A DNA stretch of 64,000 nt from Shouchella lonarensis (GCF_900096965.1 NZ_FMYM01000007.1:1-64000); one strand, 5' to 3'. Shown: positions 28,147 through 37,447, counted from the stretch's first letter. The notes: a model not told the origin generated them from the sequence alone. Made by a program: numbers and translations.

Positions 28147-31100
28147 ATGTTCTTATCGGATCAAATTGTCAAGTTACCAGAAGAAAAGCGGGGACGCTTA
28201 TTAAATTGGATGAAAGAAGCAATGGCTCAAACCTCTCCACAGGAACGATGGGTCAAGCGTTTACAACAGTGGCCAGCAATAGACATTCCAGAAGTATATA
28301 AAGTGAAGGACGAGCGCACCGAGATGCAGCTGCGTGACTTCCGGAAAGAGATTTCTGCCACGTCTTTTGTGCAGATGCAAGCGTGGGCTCGCCAACAAAA
28401 TGTGGAGATCGCACAAGTTCTTCTAGCATGTTTACAGACAATGTTGGTATATGTGACAGGAGAGGAAAACGTTGCGCTCAGTGTGCAAAAAGAAGAGAAA
28501 GTCGTTTTGTTTCCAACCAATTGCTCAAATGACCGATCGTTCTCAGAGAAGCTTGTGCAATTAAATGAAGGATGGAACGATGCGTGCACTGATACGATTG
28601 AAATGGCGCAATTGAAGAGCCTTTGCGACCAAATAAAAAAGGACTCCTTAGGCGTCGTCTGTCAAACAAATTTGGTAAAAAAAATAACGTGGATGCCTGA
28701 CACATTTTTCTGGGATATCGGCTTTTCCTTCAGTATAGGTGTTGTGCCTGAAGTGGTTGTCCAGTATCGGTCTACTCGCTACTCAGAACATACGATTCGT
28801 CAATTAGTAAGTTGTTTAGAGGTTGTCATTGAAAAGGTAGTGGCAAGCCCTAGCCAACGATTATCTGCGTGCTGTTTATTAGATGAAGTGTCGTATGAAC
28901 AGTTGACCGAGGTGTGGCCAGTAGGTCCCAACAGAGAAGTGCCAGCGAATCACCTTGTACAGCAATGGTTAAAAACAGCACAGCAATATGCGGATCGCCC
29001 CGCCCTGACGATGGAAGATGAACAATTGACGTATCGTGAGGTAGAGATGAAAGCATTGCAATTGGCGCACTACTTTCAAACGAGGGGTGTTTCAAAAGGA
29101 GACCGCATCGGAATTTATTTGCCACGCTCTGTAGATATGGTTGTGGCTGTATTAAGCACGCTCATCGTTGGCGGGACGTACGTTCCTTTAGATCCGACTT
29201 ATCCTAAAGATCGGTTACATTATATGATCAATGATGCCCATGTAACGTATTTAGTGACAGAAAGCACTTTACCTACTTTAGAAAGCAACGGGGTCACAAT
29301 TGTGTCGTTAGATTTGGAAGCGGATGACATTGCATCTTCATTAACTGAACCGATGACAACAGAGATTCTCCCGACTGATTGGGCATATATCATTTACACA
29401 TCGGGGAGTACAGGAGAGCCAAAGGGCGTGCCAATTTGTCATCGTTCGGTTGTGAACTTTATTTATTCAATTACGGAAAATTATGAGATGACGAAAGAGG
29501 ATCGCATTCTCCAATTTGCATCTTTAAGTTTTGACGTATCGGTGTTTGATATCTTTTCTGCGTTGCTCAATGGGGCAGAGCTTGTGATTGCGAGTGACAT
29601 GGACCGGCGCATCCCGCAACAATTAGCTGACCTTATGATGCAGCGCCAAGTGACAGTAGCAGAATTGCCACCAGCCATATTGCCGTTATTAGATGCTAAA
29701 AAGCTCCCTCATTTGCGGTTAATTTCTGTCGGAGGAGAAATGTTTCCCGGGAAATTAGTAGAAAATTGGGCAACGCCAACGAGAAGGTTCATGAATGGAT
29801 ATGGTCCGACAGAAACGACTGTCGCTGTCACCGTGTTTGAATGTAGCGGATCGTGGGCAAAAACACCGCCGATTGGTAGACCGATTGCAAATCATCAAGC
29901 ATACGTGTTGAATGAACATGCGCAACCAGTACCGATTGGCTCCCCTGGGGAACTATGCATCTCAGGTGTGGGGTTGTCAGACGGTTATCTGAATGCACCT
30001 GACAAAACAGCGGAGCGGTTTATTGATCACCCGTTTCAAGTTGGTGCGCGTTTGTACCGAACTGGCGACTTGGTCAGGTGGCTCCCGGACGGGAATTTAG
30101 AGATATTAGGGAGAACGGACCGACAAGTAAAAATCCGCGGATTCCGAATTGAGTTAGGAGAAATTGAGTCGGTTTTACTAGATCACCCAGCTATATTGGA
30201 GGTAGCAGTTGATGTAATTCAAACGAAGGAAGACGATAAGTATATTGCTGCATATGTGATCCTTGATCCACACGTTGAACCGGATCCTACTGCTTATCGA
30301 GCGTTTTTAGAGGCACACTTGCCAAAACATATGGTTCCTACAAAATGGGTTCAGGTAAAAGAAATCCCACTGACACCAAACGGCAAGTTAGATAGACAAG
30401 CGCTCTCAGTGAAACAAGAAGGAACCGTGTTGGAATCTCATGAAGCATTTACTGAACCAGTCTCGGAAACAGAAGCAAAGATCGCAAAAGAGGTATTTGC
30501 GTTTTTACTTGACTTACCACGTGCAGGGACGGAAGACAACTTCTTTGACTTGGGAGGAAATTCCTTGCAAGCAACCAAAGTGGTGTCGCTCGTAAAAGAC
30601 TTATTTGGTGTCGAGATTGGTCTCATCGAATTTTTTCAGAAGCCGACAGTAAAAGGCTTGTCGCAATTAGTGACGGCGCACCAAACGGTTAAGGATCAAA
30701 AACGGTCTGATCTTTTACAAATGATTGATCAGATGCAAGCGGGCGAACCACGCTTTTTGAAAATTGATAAGCAGACGAATCCACGTTTTCGACTCGTTTG
30801 TTTCCATTATGCAGGTGGAAGTTCGTATGTTTTTAAGCAATGGCAGCAACATGTTGCACCAGAAGGAGAAGTCATTTTGGTGGAACTGCCAGGACATGGT
30901 GTACGGATTCAGGAACCATGTTTAGAAAGCGCCGAGGAAATCGCAGCACAGCTTGTACCTGAGTTAACACCTCTATTTGATGTACCTGTAGCTTTGTTAG
31001 GTCATAGCATGGGCGCATTGGTTGCGTTTGAAACGAGTTGCCAGTTAGTAAAAAAAGACTTGATCCCAGCGCATTTATTTGTTGCAGCAAGTAGAGCGCC

Positions 31101-31494
31101 GCAACGACCACCGAAAACGGGCATTAGTCAGTTTCGAGATGATATTGCATTTTTAAATGCATTGAAACAGTTTGGTGGGTTACCCGAAGAGGTCATGACG
31201 AACCATGATTTATTACAAGTGATGATTCCAGCGATAAGAGCAGACGTAAAAGTGTCTGAAACGTACTCATTTCATGGAGAGCAGCAGTTAAATGTGCCAT
31301 TTTCTATCTTCGGGGCAACTACGGACCACTTAACAGAAGAAGAGTTACGCGCTTGGGGTGAATTGACAACAGCTTCTGTGGATGTACAAATGTTTGACGG
31401 AGATCATTTTTTTCTTCAACAACAGGAACAAAAGATGGCTACGTTTGTTGCGAATAAGGTTATCAACCAATTGAAAGTGAAAGGGGAATCATGA
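28147..31494 (+). CDS. Single-module NRPS: half-C, adenylation, carrier, type II-like thioesterase
   Basis: 1115 residues. Residues 1 to about 265 match only the C-terminal lobe of a condensation domain (WVKRLQQWP, SFSIGVVPEVVVQYRSTRYS); there is no HHxxxDG, so it cannot condense in the usual way. Adenylation domain about 275-775: A3 YTSGSTGEPKG (about 417), A5 NGYGPTETT, A7 YRTGDLVRW, A10 NGKLDR. Pocket residues read by hand: D463, V464, F467, E506, then I, V, G, V, A and the A10 Lys; this is not a code I know. Carrier domain LGGNSL with Ser806. Thioesterase about 880-1105, GrsT/TEII-like: HYAGGSS, GHSMG (Ser954), Asp1060, His1087. It should load, hold and release one amino acid, modified in between by the neighbouring dehydrogenases. 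AAGAGGGGGAG precedes ATG. Confidence 0.92.
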   Translation: MFLSDQIVKLPEEKRGRLLNWMKEAMAQTSPQERWVKRLQQWPAIDIPEVYKVKDERTEMQLRDFRKEISATSFVQMQAWARQQNVEIAQVLLACLQTMLVYVTGEENVALSVQKEEKVVLFPTNCSNDRSFSEKLVQLNEGWNDACTDTIEMAQLKSLCDQIKKDSLGVVCQTNLVKKITWMPDTFFWDIGFSFSIGVVPEVVVQYRSTRYSEHTIRQLVSCLEVVIEKVVASPSQRLSACCLLDEVSYEQLTEVWPVGPNREVPANHLVQQWLKTAQQYADRPALTMEDEQLTYREVEMKALQLAHYFQTRGVSKGDRIGIYLPRSVDMVVAVLSTLIVGGTYVPLDPTYPKDRLHYMINDAHVTYLVTESTLPTLESNGVTIVSLDLEADDIASSLTEPMTTEILPTDWAYIIYTSGSTGEPKGVPICHRSVVNFIYSITENYEMTKEDRILQFASLSFDVSVFDIFSALLNGAELVIASDMDRRIPQQLADLMMQRQVTVAELPPAILPLLDAKKLPHLRLISVGGEMFPGKLVENWATPTRRFMNGYGPTETTVAVTVFECSGSWAKTPPIGRPIANHQAYVLNEHAQPVPIGSPGELCISGVGLSDGYLNAPDKTAERFIDHPFQVGARLYRTGDLVRWLPDGNLEILGRTDRQVKIRGFRIELGEIESVLLDHPAILEVAVDVIQTKEDDKYIAAYVILDPHVEPDPTAYRAFLEAHLPKHMVPTKWVQVKEIPLTPNGKLDRQALSVKQEGTVLESHEAFTEPVSETEAKIAKEVFAFLLDLPRAGTEDNFFDLGGNSLQATKVVSLVKDLFGVEIGLIEFFQKPTVKGLSQLVTAHQTVKDQKRSDLLQMIDQMQAGEPRFLKIDKQTNPRFRLVCFHYAGGSSYVFKQWQQHVAPEGEVILVELPGHGVRIQEPCLESAEEIAAQLVPELTPLFDVPVALLGHSMGALVAFETSCQLVKKDLIPAHLFVAASRAPQRPPKTGISQFRDDIAFLNALKQFGGLPEEVMTNHDLLQVMIPAIRADVKVSETYSFHGEQQLNVPFSIFGATTDHLTEEELRAWGELTTASVDVQMFDGDHFFLQQQEQKMATFVANKVINQLKVKGES

Positions 31495-31495
31495 T

Positions 31496-32488
31496 ATGCC
31501 GCTTAATGTGTTAGCAACTGGGGAGCAAGAAAACACGAAAGAAGCGCAAGCGTTATTGAAGAAAATTGCCCGTGATCCAGAGGCGAAAAAAAAGATTCAA
31601 ACGACGCCAGCGTTGTATGACTCTCTGCTTGTTGCTGCAAAAAGATATATTTCCGGGGAAAAGCGGGAAGAGGGAATAGAGAAAGCGAAGCAGCTCGTTT
31701 CCGACGGTTATCGTGTGTCATTGGAGCTGTTGGGCGAAGACATGACTGAGGCGTCACAATGCATTGACGCGAAAGAGGAATTTTGTGCACTGATCCGGGA
31801 GATCGGTAAGCACCCTGAATTAAGTGGGGCGGTTGTTTCTTTTGATTTGTCTCAAATCGGTTTGTTGGTCGATCAAATGTTAACGGAGCAGCATCTACTT
31901 GAGATGGCACGCTTGGCAAAAGAAAATCAAAGTGTTTTAATGATTAGTATGGAGAATTCTCGTGCAACAGATACAATTTTAGCGCTTTACGGTAAGGCAG
32001 CGTCATTGTTTCCTGAAAACGTTGGCATCACCATTCAAGCATATTTAAAGCGGACACCAGAAGACTTGCAGCAATTGTTACAATATCCCGGGAAAATCCG
32101 CATTGTCAAAGGGGTATACAATGAGCCGGCAGAAATTAGTATCCCGCGCTCAGATCGCTTGAATGAACGATTTGTGGAATTGGTGACCCGTGCTGTGGAT
32201 GCCGAGCACAAAATATCGATTGCGACACATGATGAGCATATTCTCAGTAAGTTGGAGGAGCAAGGTTACTTGACATGTGATCATGTAGAGGTAGAGATGT
32301 TGTATGGTGTGAGACCAAATCTTTTAAAATCTCTTAAAGAACAAGGTTGCAATGCCCGTGTGTATGTGACTTATGGAATGGATTGGCACCTGCACTTCTT
32401 TCATCGGTTAGCGGAATATCCACCGAATGTGTATGCCGCACTCGAAGATATGTTTAATCCAGCACGTGTGGAGGAAAATTTTTATTAA
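31496..32488 (+). CDS. Proline-dehydrogenase-like flavoenzyme
   Basis: 330 residues. It has ProDH family features: VSLELLGEDMTE, MISMENS, IRIVKGVYNEPAE, ATHDEH and VYVTYGMDWHLHFFHRLAEYPPNV. It differs from typical ProDH near the end (ALEDMFNPARVEENFY) and lacks the usual RRLLENG helix that contacts proline, so the substrate may be another cyclic amino acid. It begins one base after the NRPS stop and ends the operon at a hairpin. No P5C dehydrogenase (putA/rocA) is present nearby, which argues against simple proline catabolism. Substrate and direction are inferred. Confidence 0.8.
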   Translation: MPLNVLATGEQENTKEAQALLKKIARDPEAKKKIQTTPALYDSLLVAAKRYISGEKREEGIEKAKQLVSDGYRVSLELLGEDMTEASQCIDAKEEFCALIREIGKHPELSGAVVSFDLSQIGLLVDQMLTEQHLLEMARLAKENQSVLMISMENSRATDTILALYGKAASLFPENVGITIQAYLKRTPEDLQQLLQYPGKIRIVKGVYNEPAEISIPRSDRLNERFVELVTRAVDAEHKISIATHDEHILSKLEEQGYLTCDHVEVEMLYGVRPNLLKSLKEQGCNARVYVTYGMDWHLHFFHRLAEYPPNVYAALEDMFNPARVEENFY

Positions 32489-32494
32489 ACGAAA

Positions 32495-32526
32495 CCCCTG
32501 TTAATCAAAAAATAGATTAGCAGGGG
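32495..32526 (+). terminator. Hairpin ending the NRPS operon
   Basis: CCCCTGTTAATC (32495-32506) pairs with GATTAGCAGGGG (32515-32526; one G-U) around an A-rich loop. No T run follows, so termination may be partial and the exporter gene 50 bases on could be reached. Confidence 0.55.
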
Positions 32527-32576
32527 ATTATCGTTGGCGAATGTTGCATGAGATGAATTAAAAAGGGGATGTTTGT

Positions 32577-33497
32577 TTGTCTATTTGGTTACGTATGGTT
32601 TTGGTGGCACTTTTTTGGGCTGGTTTATATCCGATTGGACATATCACCGTTGACGCGATTCATCCAATTGTCGTTGCTTTTTACCGTTTTTTATTGACAT
32701 CACTTTGTCTTGTTCCATTATTAATGATGTCCAAAAAAGATTCTTGGAAGATTCAAAAGCAAGAGTGGGTGCCTCTCCTCCTTTTAGGACTGACAGGAAT
32801 CTTTTTATACAATGGGCTGTTCTTTATGGGACTGCAAGCGGCAGGAGCGGTAAAATCGGCGGTCATTATTGCGTTTATCCCGATCGTGACGTCGATTTTG
32901 GCAAGAATCTTTTATAAAGATGTATTTACACCCAAGAAAATAATCGGGATTTTGCTGTCTCTTGCAGGTGTGATTCTTGTTGTAACAGAAGGAAACTTGA
33001 TGAGCATTTTTCAATTGACTCCGGGAGATATATGGCTATTAAGCGCTGTCGTTGTTTTCTCTGTTTACGCATTGTTAGGGAAAAGATTTATGATCACGAT
33101 GAGTCCATTGAAAACGACAACGTATGCGACTGTGTTTGGCACGATTTTGTTTGTTCCACTTGTGCTATGGATTGGACTCCCAGCAGTGACGGGGATTACG
33201 ATGATGCAATGGTCTGCGCTATTATACATGGCTTTCTTTGCGACAGTAATCGCTTTTGTTTGGTGGAATAAAGGTGTGGCAGAGTTAGGTCCAGGGACGA
33301 CAGCGATTTTTCTAAATTTAGTGCCCGTCTTTACGTTGTTTCTCTCACTTTTTTTTGGAGACACAATTTACTGGGTGCACGTGGTCGGGACAATATTGGT
33401 TTTTGCCGGGGTTCGGTTGACAACACAACAACAAGCGGCCAAGAAGGCATCACCTTCACCACCTACATCTGTTGTAGGGAAAAGAAATATTCAATAA
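32577..33497 (+). CDS. EamA-family (DMT) transporter
   Basis: 306 residues, ten predicted membrane helices in two EamA repeats (LFWAGLYPIGHITVDAIHPI; LLSAVVVFSVYALLGKRF; GPGTTAIFLNLVPVFTLFLS). The family exports amino acids or small metabolites. It starts at TTG 32577 (SIWLRMVLVALFW) after AAGGGGA. It follows the NRPS operon on the same strand across a weak hairpin, so it may export the product; that link is positional only. Confidence 0.85.
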   Translation: MSIWLRMVLVALFWAGLYPIGHITVDAIHPIVVAFYRFLLTSLCLVPLLMMSKKDSWKIQKQEWVPLLLLGLTGIFLYNGLFFMGLQAAGAVKSAVIIAFIPIVTSILARIFYKDVFTPKKIIGILLSLAGVILVVTEGNLMSIFQLTPGDIWLLSAVVVFSVYALLGKRFMITMSPLKTTTYATVFGTILFVPLVLWIGLPAVTGITMMQWSALLYMAFFATVIAFVWWNKGVAELGPGTTAIFLNLVPVFTLFLSLFFGDTIYWVHVVGTILVFAGVRLTTQQQAAKKASPSPPTSVVGKRNIQ

Positions 33498-33548
33498 CTG
33501 CACCTCACTTACTCTTTTCTGTCAGGAGATGATAAAAAAAGCTCTTTT

Positions 33549-33597
33549 ATTAACATTAACTAAAAAATAGTTTACTTATTTATATCTTAATGTTAAT
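33549..33597. promoter_or_regulatory. Inverted repeat upstream of the small secreted protein
   Basis: Perfect ten-base arms ATTAACATTA (33549-33558) and TAATGTTAAT (33588-33597), 29 bases apart, in an A/T-rich stretch 62 bases before the next ATG. The spacing fits an operator pair around a promoter; no regulator is assigned. Confidence 0.4.
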
Positions 33598-33658
33598 ATG
33601 AAGGTGAGAATGTGGTTTGACACTACATTTATCATCACTGAAAAAGGAGCGGCTGTGT

Positions 33659-34006
33659 ATGAAGAACATAAAGGTCTTAGCAATGTTGACGATGATGTTT
33701 TCTGCAATTTGCACTTTAGGTAGTACTTCAGAAGTGGGGGCAATGTCGATGCAGACGATCAAGGAGCAATCAGAAACACAGAATATTACTGCCCCGCGAT
33801 CGATTATGCATCGGGAGACACGGTATTATTCCACTTTTATGTACCCGAATGAGTGGAGCATTCCTTTTTCGATTTATGTTACGGAGTATAAGCACCAGTA
33901 CATGAAATCGTATTCTGGTTCAATATCCCGTGGGCATACGTACCAATTAGGTAGTCAGTGGGTAGTAGAATATTGGGGCACTTTGTATTGTAATAACTGT
34001 TGGTAA
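33659..34006 (+). CDS. Small secreted protein, family unknown
   Basis: 115 residues from ATG 33659 (MKNIKVLAMLTMMFSAICTL), nine bases after AAGGAG; 14 upstream in-frame codons lack a signal. A clear signal peptide of about 27 residues is followed by an aromatic, basic mature part (RETRYYSTFMYPNEW, KHQYMKSYSG) ending in YCNNCW. Its size and tyrosine/tryptophan richness are bacteriocin-like, but no known motif is present. It has its own inverted repeat and a strong terminator, so it is a single-gene unit in the accessory block before rpsT. Confidence 0.65.
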   Translation: MKNIKVLAMLTMMFSAICTLGSTSEVGAMSMQTIKEQSETQNITAPRSIMHRETRYYSTFMYPNEWSIPFSIYVTEYKHQYMKSYSGSISRGHTYQLGSQWVVEYWGTLYCNNCW

Positions 34007-34029
34007 AACAATATTGACATAGATTTTCT

Positions 34030-34060
34030 TATCCCTCCTTAGTCTAAGGAGGGATATTTT
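34030..34060 (+). terminator. Terminator of the small secreted protein gene
   Basis: Perfect 12-base stem TATCCCTCCTTA/TAAGGAGGGATA, three-base loop, then TTTT. Confidence 0.9.
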
Positions 34061-34071
34061 GTGACCACAAT

Positions 34072-34105
34072 AAAAAAAGACCATGAGACTGTGTGTCCAT
34101 GATCT
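34072..34105 (-). terminator. rpsT: rpsT terminator
   Basis: On the minus strand AGATCATG pairs with CATGGTCT (one G-U), followed by a run of seven T. Confidence 0.85.
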
Positions 34106-34115
34106 TCAACGAGTC

Positions 34116-34385
34116 TTATTCAGCAGTCAAACCGTTTAACTTTTTCGCTAGGCGAGATTTTTGACGGGATGCGGCATTTTTATGGATAAGACCTTTTGTT
34201 GCGCTTTTATCAAGTTTTTTCGTTGCAACAGTAAATGTTGTTTTTGCTTCTTCAACATTCCCAGCTTCAACGGCAACTTCAAAGTTTTTTACTGCAGTAC
34301 GAAGCGCTGATTTTTGTGACATATTTTGCATCCGACGCTTTTCGTTTGTTTTCACACGTTTAATTGCAGATTTAATGTTTGGCAT
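34116..34385 (-). CDS. rpsT: 30S ribosomal protein S20
   Basis: 89 residues from ATG 34385 ([20 protein letters not shown]), preceded by CAGGAGGTGAAACAA. Longer readings of this frame to 34589 have no family match. It is divergent from gpr, as in B. subtilis, where holA is the other neighbour; here about 8.5 kb separates rpsT from holA. Confidence 0.97.
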   Translation of the reverse strand: MPNIKSAIKRVKTNEKRRMQNMSQKSALRTAVKNFEVAVEAGNVEEAKTTFTVATKKLDKSATKGLIHKNAASRQKSRLAKKLNGLTAE

Positions 34386-34587
34386 TTGTTTCACCTCCTG
34401 GGTAAATGGCGCGGTCAATTTCGCACCGTTCACGAACACTAGTACATCAACGTACGACAATCTGCATTTTACCAAATCTACGCGGTAAATGCAATACACT
34501 GAGGGAAATAACCTTCGATGCAATGATACATGTTTTTCTCTGTTGGTGGGACGATAAATGTAGCGAACGGATAAGGAGCGATCAATC

Positions 34588-35694
34588 ATGGCAAATATCG
34601 ATTTAAAAGCTTATCAAATTCGAACTGATTTAGCGTTAGAGGCGCAAGAGATGGTGCAGGAAACGGATCGTGCAACAGGCGCAAAGGAAACAAATGATGT
34701 AAATGTTGAAGAAGAGACGATAGAAGGTGTGAAATTAACGCGGGTGACAATTGGGAAATCGGGTGCAGAACGGTTACAAAAACCAGCGGGTCATTACTTG
34801 ACGTTAGAAGCGCAAGGGATAAGAAAACAGGATACACCATTACAAGAAAACATCGAACGCGTTTTTGCGCGTCAATTTGCGAAATTTTTAAGTGAGGCAG
34901 GCATTGCAAAGGATGCCACTTGTCTAGTCGTTGGTCTTGGGAATTGGAATGTAACGCCAGACGCGCTCGGACCAATGGTGGTCGAAGATTTGCTTGTGAC
35001 GCGTCATTTATTTAAATTGGCACCGGAGGAAGTCGAAGAAGGGTACCGCCCTGTCAGTGCGTTGACGCCTGGCGTGATGGGAATTACCGGGATTGAGACG
35101 AGTGATGTCGTGTTTGGGGTCGTAAAAGAAACAAAACCGGATTTTGTGATTGTCATTGATGCACTCGCAGCTCGCTCGCTTGATCGTGTCAATACAACCA
35201 TTCAAATTGCTGATACGGGCATTCACCCAGGAAGTGGGGTTGGGAATAACCGAAAAGCAATGAACAAAGAAACATTGGGCGTGCCAGTCATTGCGATTGG
35301 TATTCCGACCGTCGTTGATGCGGTGACAATTACGTCTGATGCGATTGATTACGTATTGAAGCATTTAGGACGAGAAATGAAGGAAGGAGACCAGCCGGCG
35401 AAACGGCTTGCACCAGCAGGGATGACATTTGGTGAGAAGCGGACTTTAACAGAAGAAGATTTACCTGACGAGAAAGAACGATCAGCCATTTTAGGCATGG
35501 TAGGGACATTAGAAGAAACAGAAAAACGTCAGTTAATTCGGGAAGTGTTGGCGCCACTTGGGCATAACTTGATGGTTACGCCAAAGGAAATTGATGTATT
35601 TATTGAAGACATGGCGCATGTCGTTGCCGGTGGGTTAAATGCGGCGTTGCATGGAAAAATTGATCAAGAGAATGTTGGGGCGTATACACGATAA
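34588..35694 (+). CDS. gpr: Germination protease Gpr
   Basis: 368 residues, usual length. It cleaves small acid-soluble spore proteins at germination. The N-terminal propeptide precedes the processing-type sequence RTDLALEA (residues 12-19), as in other Gpr zymogens. [16 protein letters not shown] and [16 protein letters not shown] are strongly conserved family regions. AAGGAGCG precedes ATG. Expected to be forespore-specific; I did not find a convincing sigma-G promoter by eye. Confidence 0.97.
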   Translation: MANIDLKAYQIRTDLALEAQEMVQETDRATGAKETNDVNVEEETIEGVKLTRVTIGKSGAERLQKPAGHYLTLEAQGIRKQDTPLQENIERVFARQFAKFLSEAGIAKDATCLVVGLGNWNVTPDALGPMVVEDLLVTRHLFKLAPEEVEEGYRPVSALTPGVMGITGIETSDVVFGVVKETKPDFVIVIDALAARSLDRVNTTIQIADTGIHPGSGVGNNRKAMNKETLGVPVIAIGIPTVVDAVTITSDAIDYVLKHLGREMKEGDQPAKRLAPAGMTFGEKRTLTEEDLPDEKERSAILGMVGTLEETEKRQLIREVLAPLGHNLMVTPKEIDVFIEDMAHVVAGGLNAALHGKIDQENVGAYTR

Positions 35695-35892
35695 TACAGA
35701 AAGCGGAATTCAGTCACCGGAGGTCAGAGTCCTTAGATCTTGTGGCTGCGTCCCTGATCATAAAACTAAATATTTTATACATCTTCACTTCTGTCCTCAT
35801 GCTTTTGTAAGGGGGGCAGATTTTTTTGTTCTAAAAGTGTGACTGGTACATACGTATAGCAAGAAGAAGGACAAGTAGAGGGGGTGTGACCT

Positions 35893-37029
35893 TTGCGTCA
35901 TGGCATGCGCTTTGTGACAGTATTGGTCATTGCAATGATGACGTTATTTTTATGTACAAGCATGATTGTAGCATTAGGACCACAACATTATTTGTCCTCA
36001 AGTGCGTTAAAGAATTGGACAAGCGGATTAAAAGGAGAACATTTCTTACAATGGATGAGCACAGAAAACCGCATGTTTGCTCATGGATTGCCTGAAGAAG
36101 CAGAGACGTTGTCGCTTGGACAAGTGTTATTCCAAATGACAACCAGCATTAATACAGATGATCCACGGAGCCTACTTGGACGAGAATTGCCTGGTTTTTC
36201 ATTATTTGATACGAAGATTCATATAGCGGGTGAAGGAACAGATTATACAAATTTACCAATTGAATCACCGCCACCAGATGATTTATTGGCATCTGATCGT
36301 GAAGCGACGAAACAAGCGTTGGAAAAAAAGAAAGCATTAGAGGAGGAAGGGAAAAACAAAGCATCACTTGATCAAGAGACGCCAACCGTATATATTGGTG
36401 CATCACACACGTATGAGTCTTTTTTCCCAGAATTAGAGCTTGATGATGGAACAGTTGCTGATAATGCGACACACCGGGAAATTAATATTACGATGACTGC
36501 CGAACGATTAAAGCAAGCATTGGCAAAGCATGGCATCGCTGCACAAGTAGAACAACAAGATGTGCAAGCAACACTTGTAGAACGTGGATTAAATTACCGC
36601 GAATCTTATAATGTTGCAAGAGAGTTTATTCAAGCGGCGAAAGAAGAAAATAAGGAACTTCATTTCTTTTTTGATCTGCATCGTGATTCCGTTGGGCGTG
36701 AAATGACAACGACAGAAATAAATGGCGACACGTACGCGCGCACCTTTTTCGTTGTCGGGACAAATTATGCTGATTATGCACCAAATTTAGCGGTGGCAGA
36801 ATCGCTACACAATATGTTAGAAGAACAGTATCCAACGTTAAGCAGAGGTGTGTTTACAAAGGGCGGTGCGAATACAAATGGAAAGTTCAACCAAGACCTT
36901 GCGGAAAATTCAATTTTGATGGAAGTTGGCGGGGTTGATAATTCGTTAGAAGAGACGTATCGAGCAGTCGAGGCAGTAGCGGAAGTGTTTGCAGAGTATT
37001 ACGCGCAGCAATTTGAGGGGGGCTCATAG
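35893..37029 (+). CDS. spoIIP: SpoIIP, sporulation peptidoglycan amidase/endopeptidase
   Basis: 378 residues from TTG 35893 (MRHGMRFVTVLVIAMM) after GGGGGTG. One N-terminal membrane anchor, a spacer with a charged stretch, then the catalytic domain with YIGASHTYESFFPE and FFDLHRDSVGRE (metal-binding His and Glu). With SpoIID and SpoIIM it dissolves septal peptidoglycan to start engulfment. CATACGTA at 35849-35856 resembles a sigma-E -10, without a clear -35. The yqxA GTG shares its last base. Confidence 0.95.
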   Translation: MRHGMRFVTVLVIAMMTLFLCTSMIVALGPQHYLSSSALKNWTSGLKGEHFLQWMSTENRMFAHGLPEEAETLSLGQVLFQMTTSINTDDPRSLLGRELPGFSLFDTKIHIAGEGTDYTNLPIESPPPDDLLASDREATKQALEKKKALEEEGKNKASLDQETPTVYIGASHTYESFFPELELDDGTVADNATHREINITMTAERLKQALAKHGIAAQVEQQDVQATLVERGLNYRESYNVAREFIQAAKEENKELHFFFDLHRDSVGREMTTTEINGDTYARTFFVVGTNYADYAPNLAVAESLHNMLEEQYPTLSRGVFTKGGANTNGKFNQDLAENSILMEVGGVDNSLEETYRAVEAVAEVFAEYYAQQFEGGS

Positions 37030-37349
37030 TGGGGAAGTGGTTGAAACGGCTGGGGGGAATGATACTCATTTCCATGATCGGAGTGATGTTAGGGGTGCAG
37101 TGGATGAGTGAACAATATGGTTTATCGCAACCTGAACCGCTGCAATTGGCAGACAAAGGAGAAAAACATTCGTCTAAAACGACAGAAAGAAAAAAAGAAT
37201 CGGAACGCCCACATGTACCGCAAACAGAAGGTGTCACAAACGTGGTGTCTGAGTTAGGGCAAGTGACTGCCAAAGGATCGCAGTCAGTAGTGAGAAGTGG
37301 GTTAGAGCGTATTGTTGGAGCGATCCAAAAAGGATTGTCGAAGGAATAG
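37029..37349 (+). CDS. yqxA: YqxA, small membrane-anchored protein
   Basis: 106 residues from GTG 37029, which overlaps the spoIIP stop by one base. One N-terminal helix (GGMILISMIGVMLGVQWM) and a hydrophilic Lys/Glu-rich tail fit the YqxA (DUF3679) protein found between spoIIP and lepA in B. subtilis. Function unknown; linkage suggests a role at sporulation. Confidence 0.85.
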   Translation: MGKWLKRLGGMILISMIGVMLGVQWMSEQYGLSQPEPLQLADKGEKHSSKTTERKKESERPHVPQTEGVTNVVSELGQVTAKGSQSVVRSGLERIVGAIQKGLSKE

Positions 37350-37418
37350 AAAAGAGATCATGAGCCATTACTGCGCCCTCCACATACACGACAATTTGCT
37401 AGAAAAACTGATCGCTTA

Positions 37419-37447
37419 TTGAAGCTTGCGTTTCACCTTGCTATAAT
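37419..37447 (+). promoter_or_regulatory. Sigma-A promoter of lepA-hemW
   Basis: TTGAAG (37419-37424), 17 bases, TATAAT (37442-37447); ATG of lepA is 47 bases further. Confidence 0.75.

Noticed and set aside
25927-34006. Accessory block as a prophage or transposon
   Set aside because: No integrase, transposase, att-like repeats or tRNA target seen at either end.
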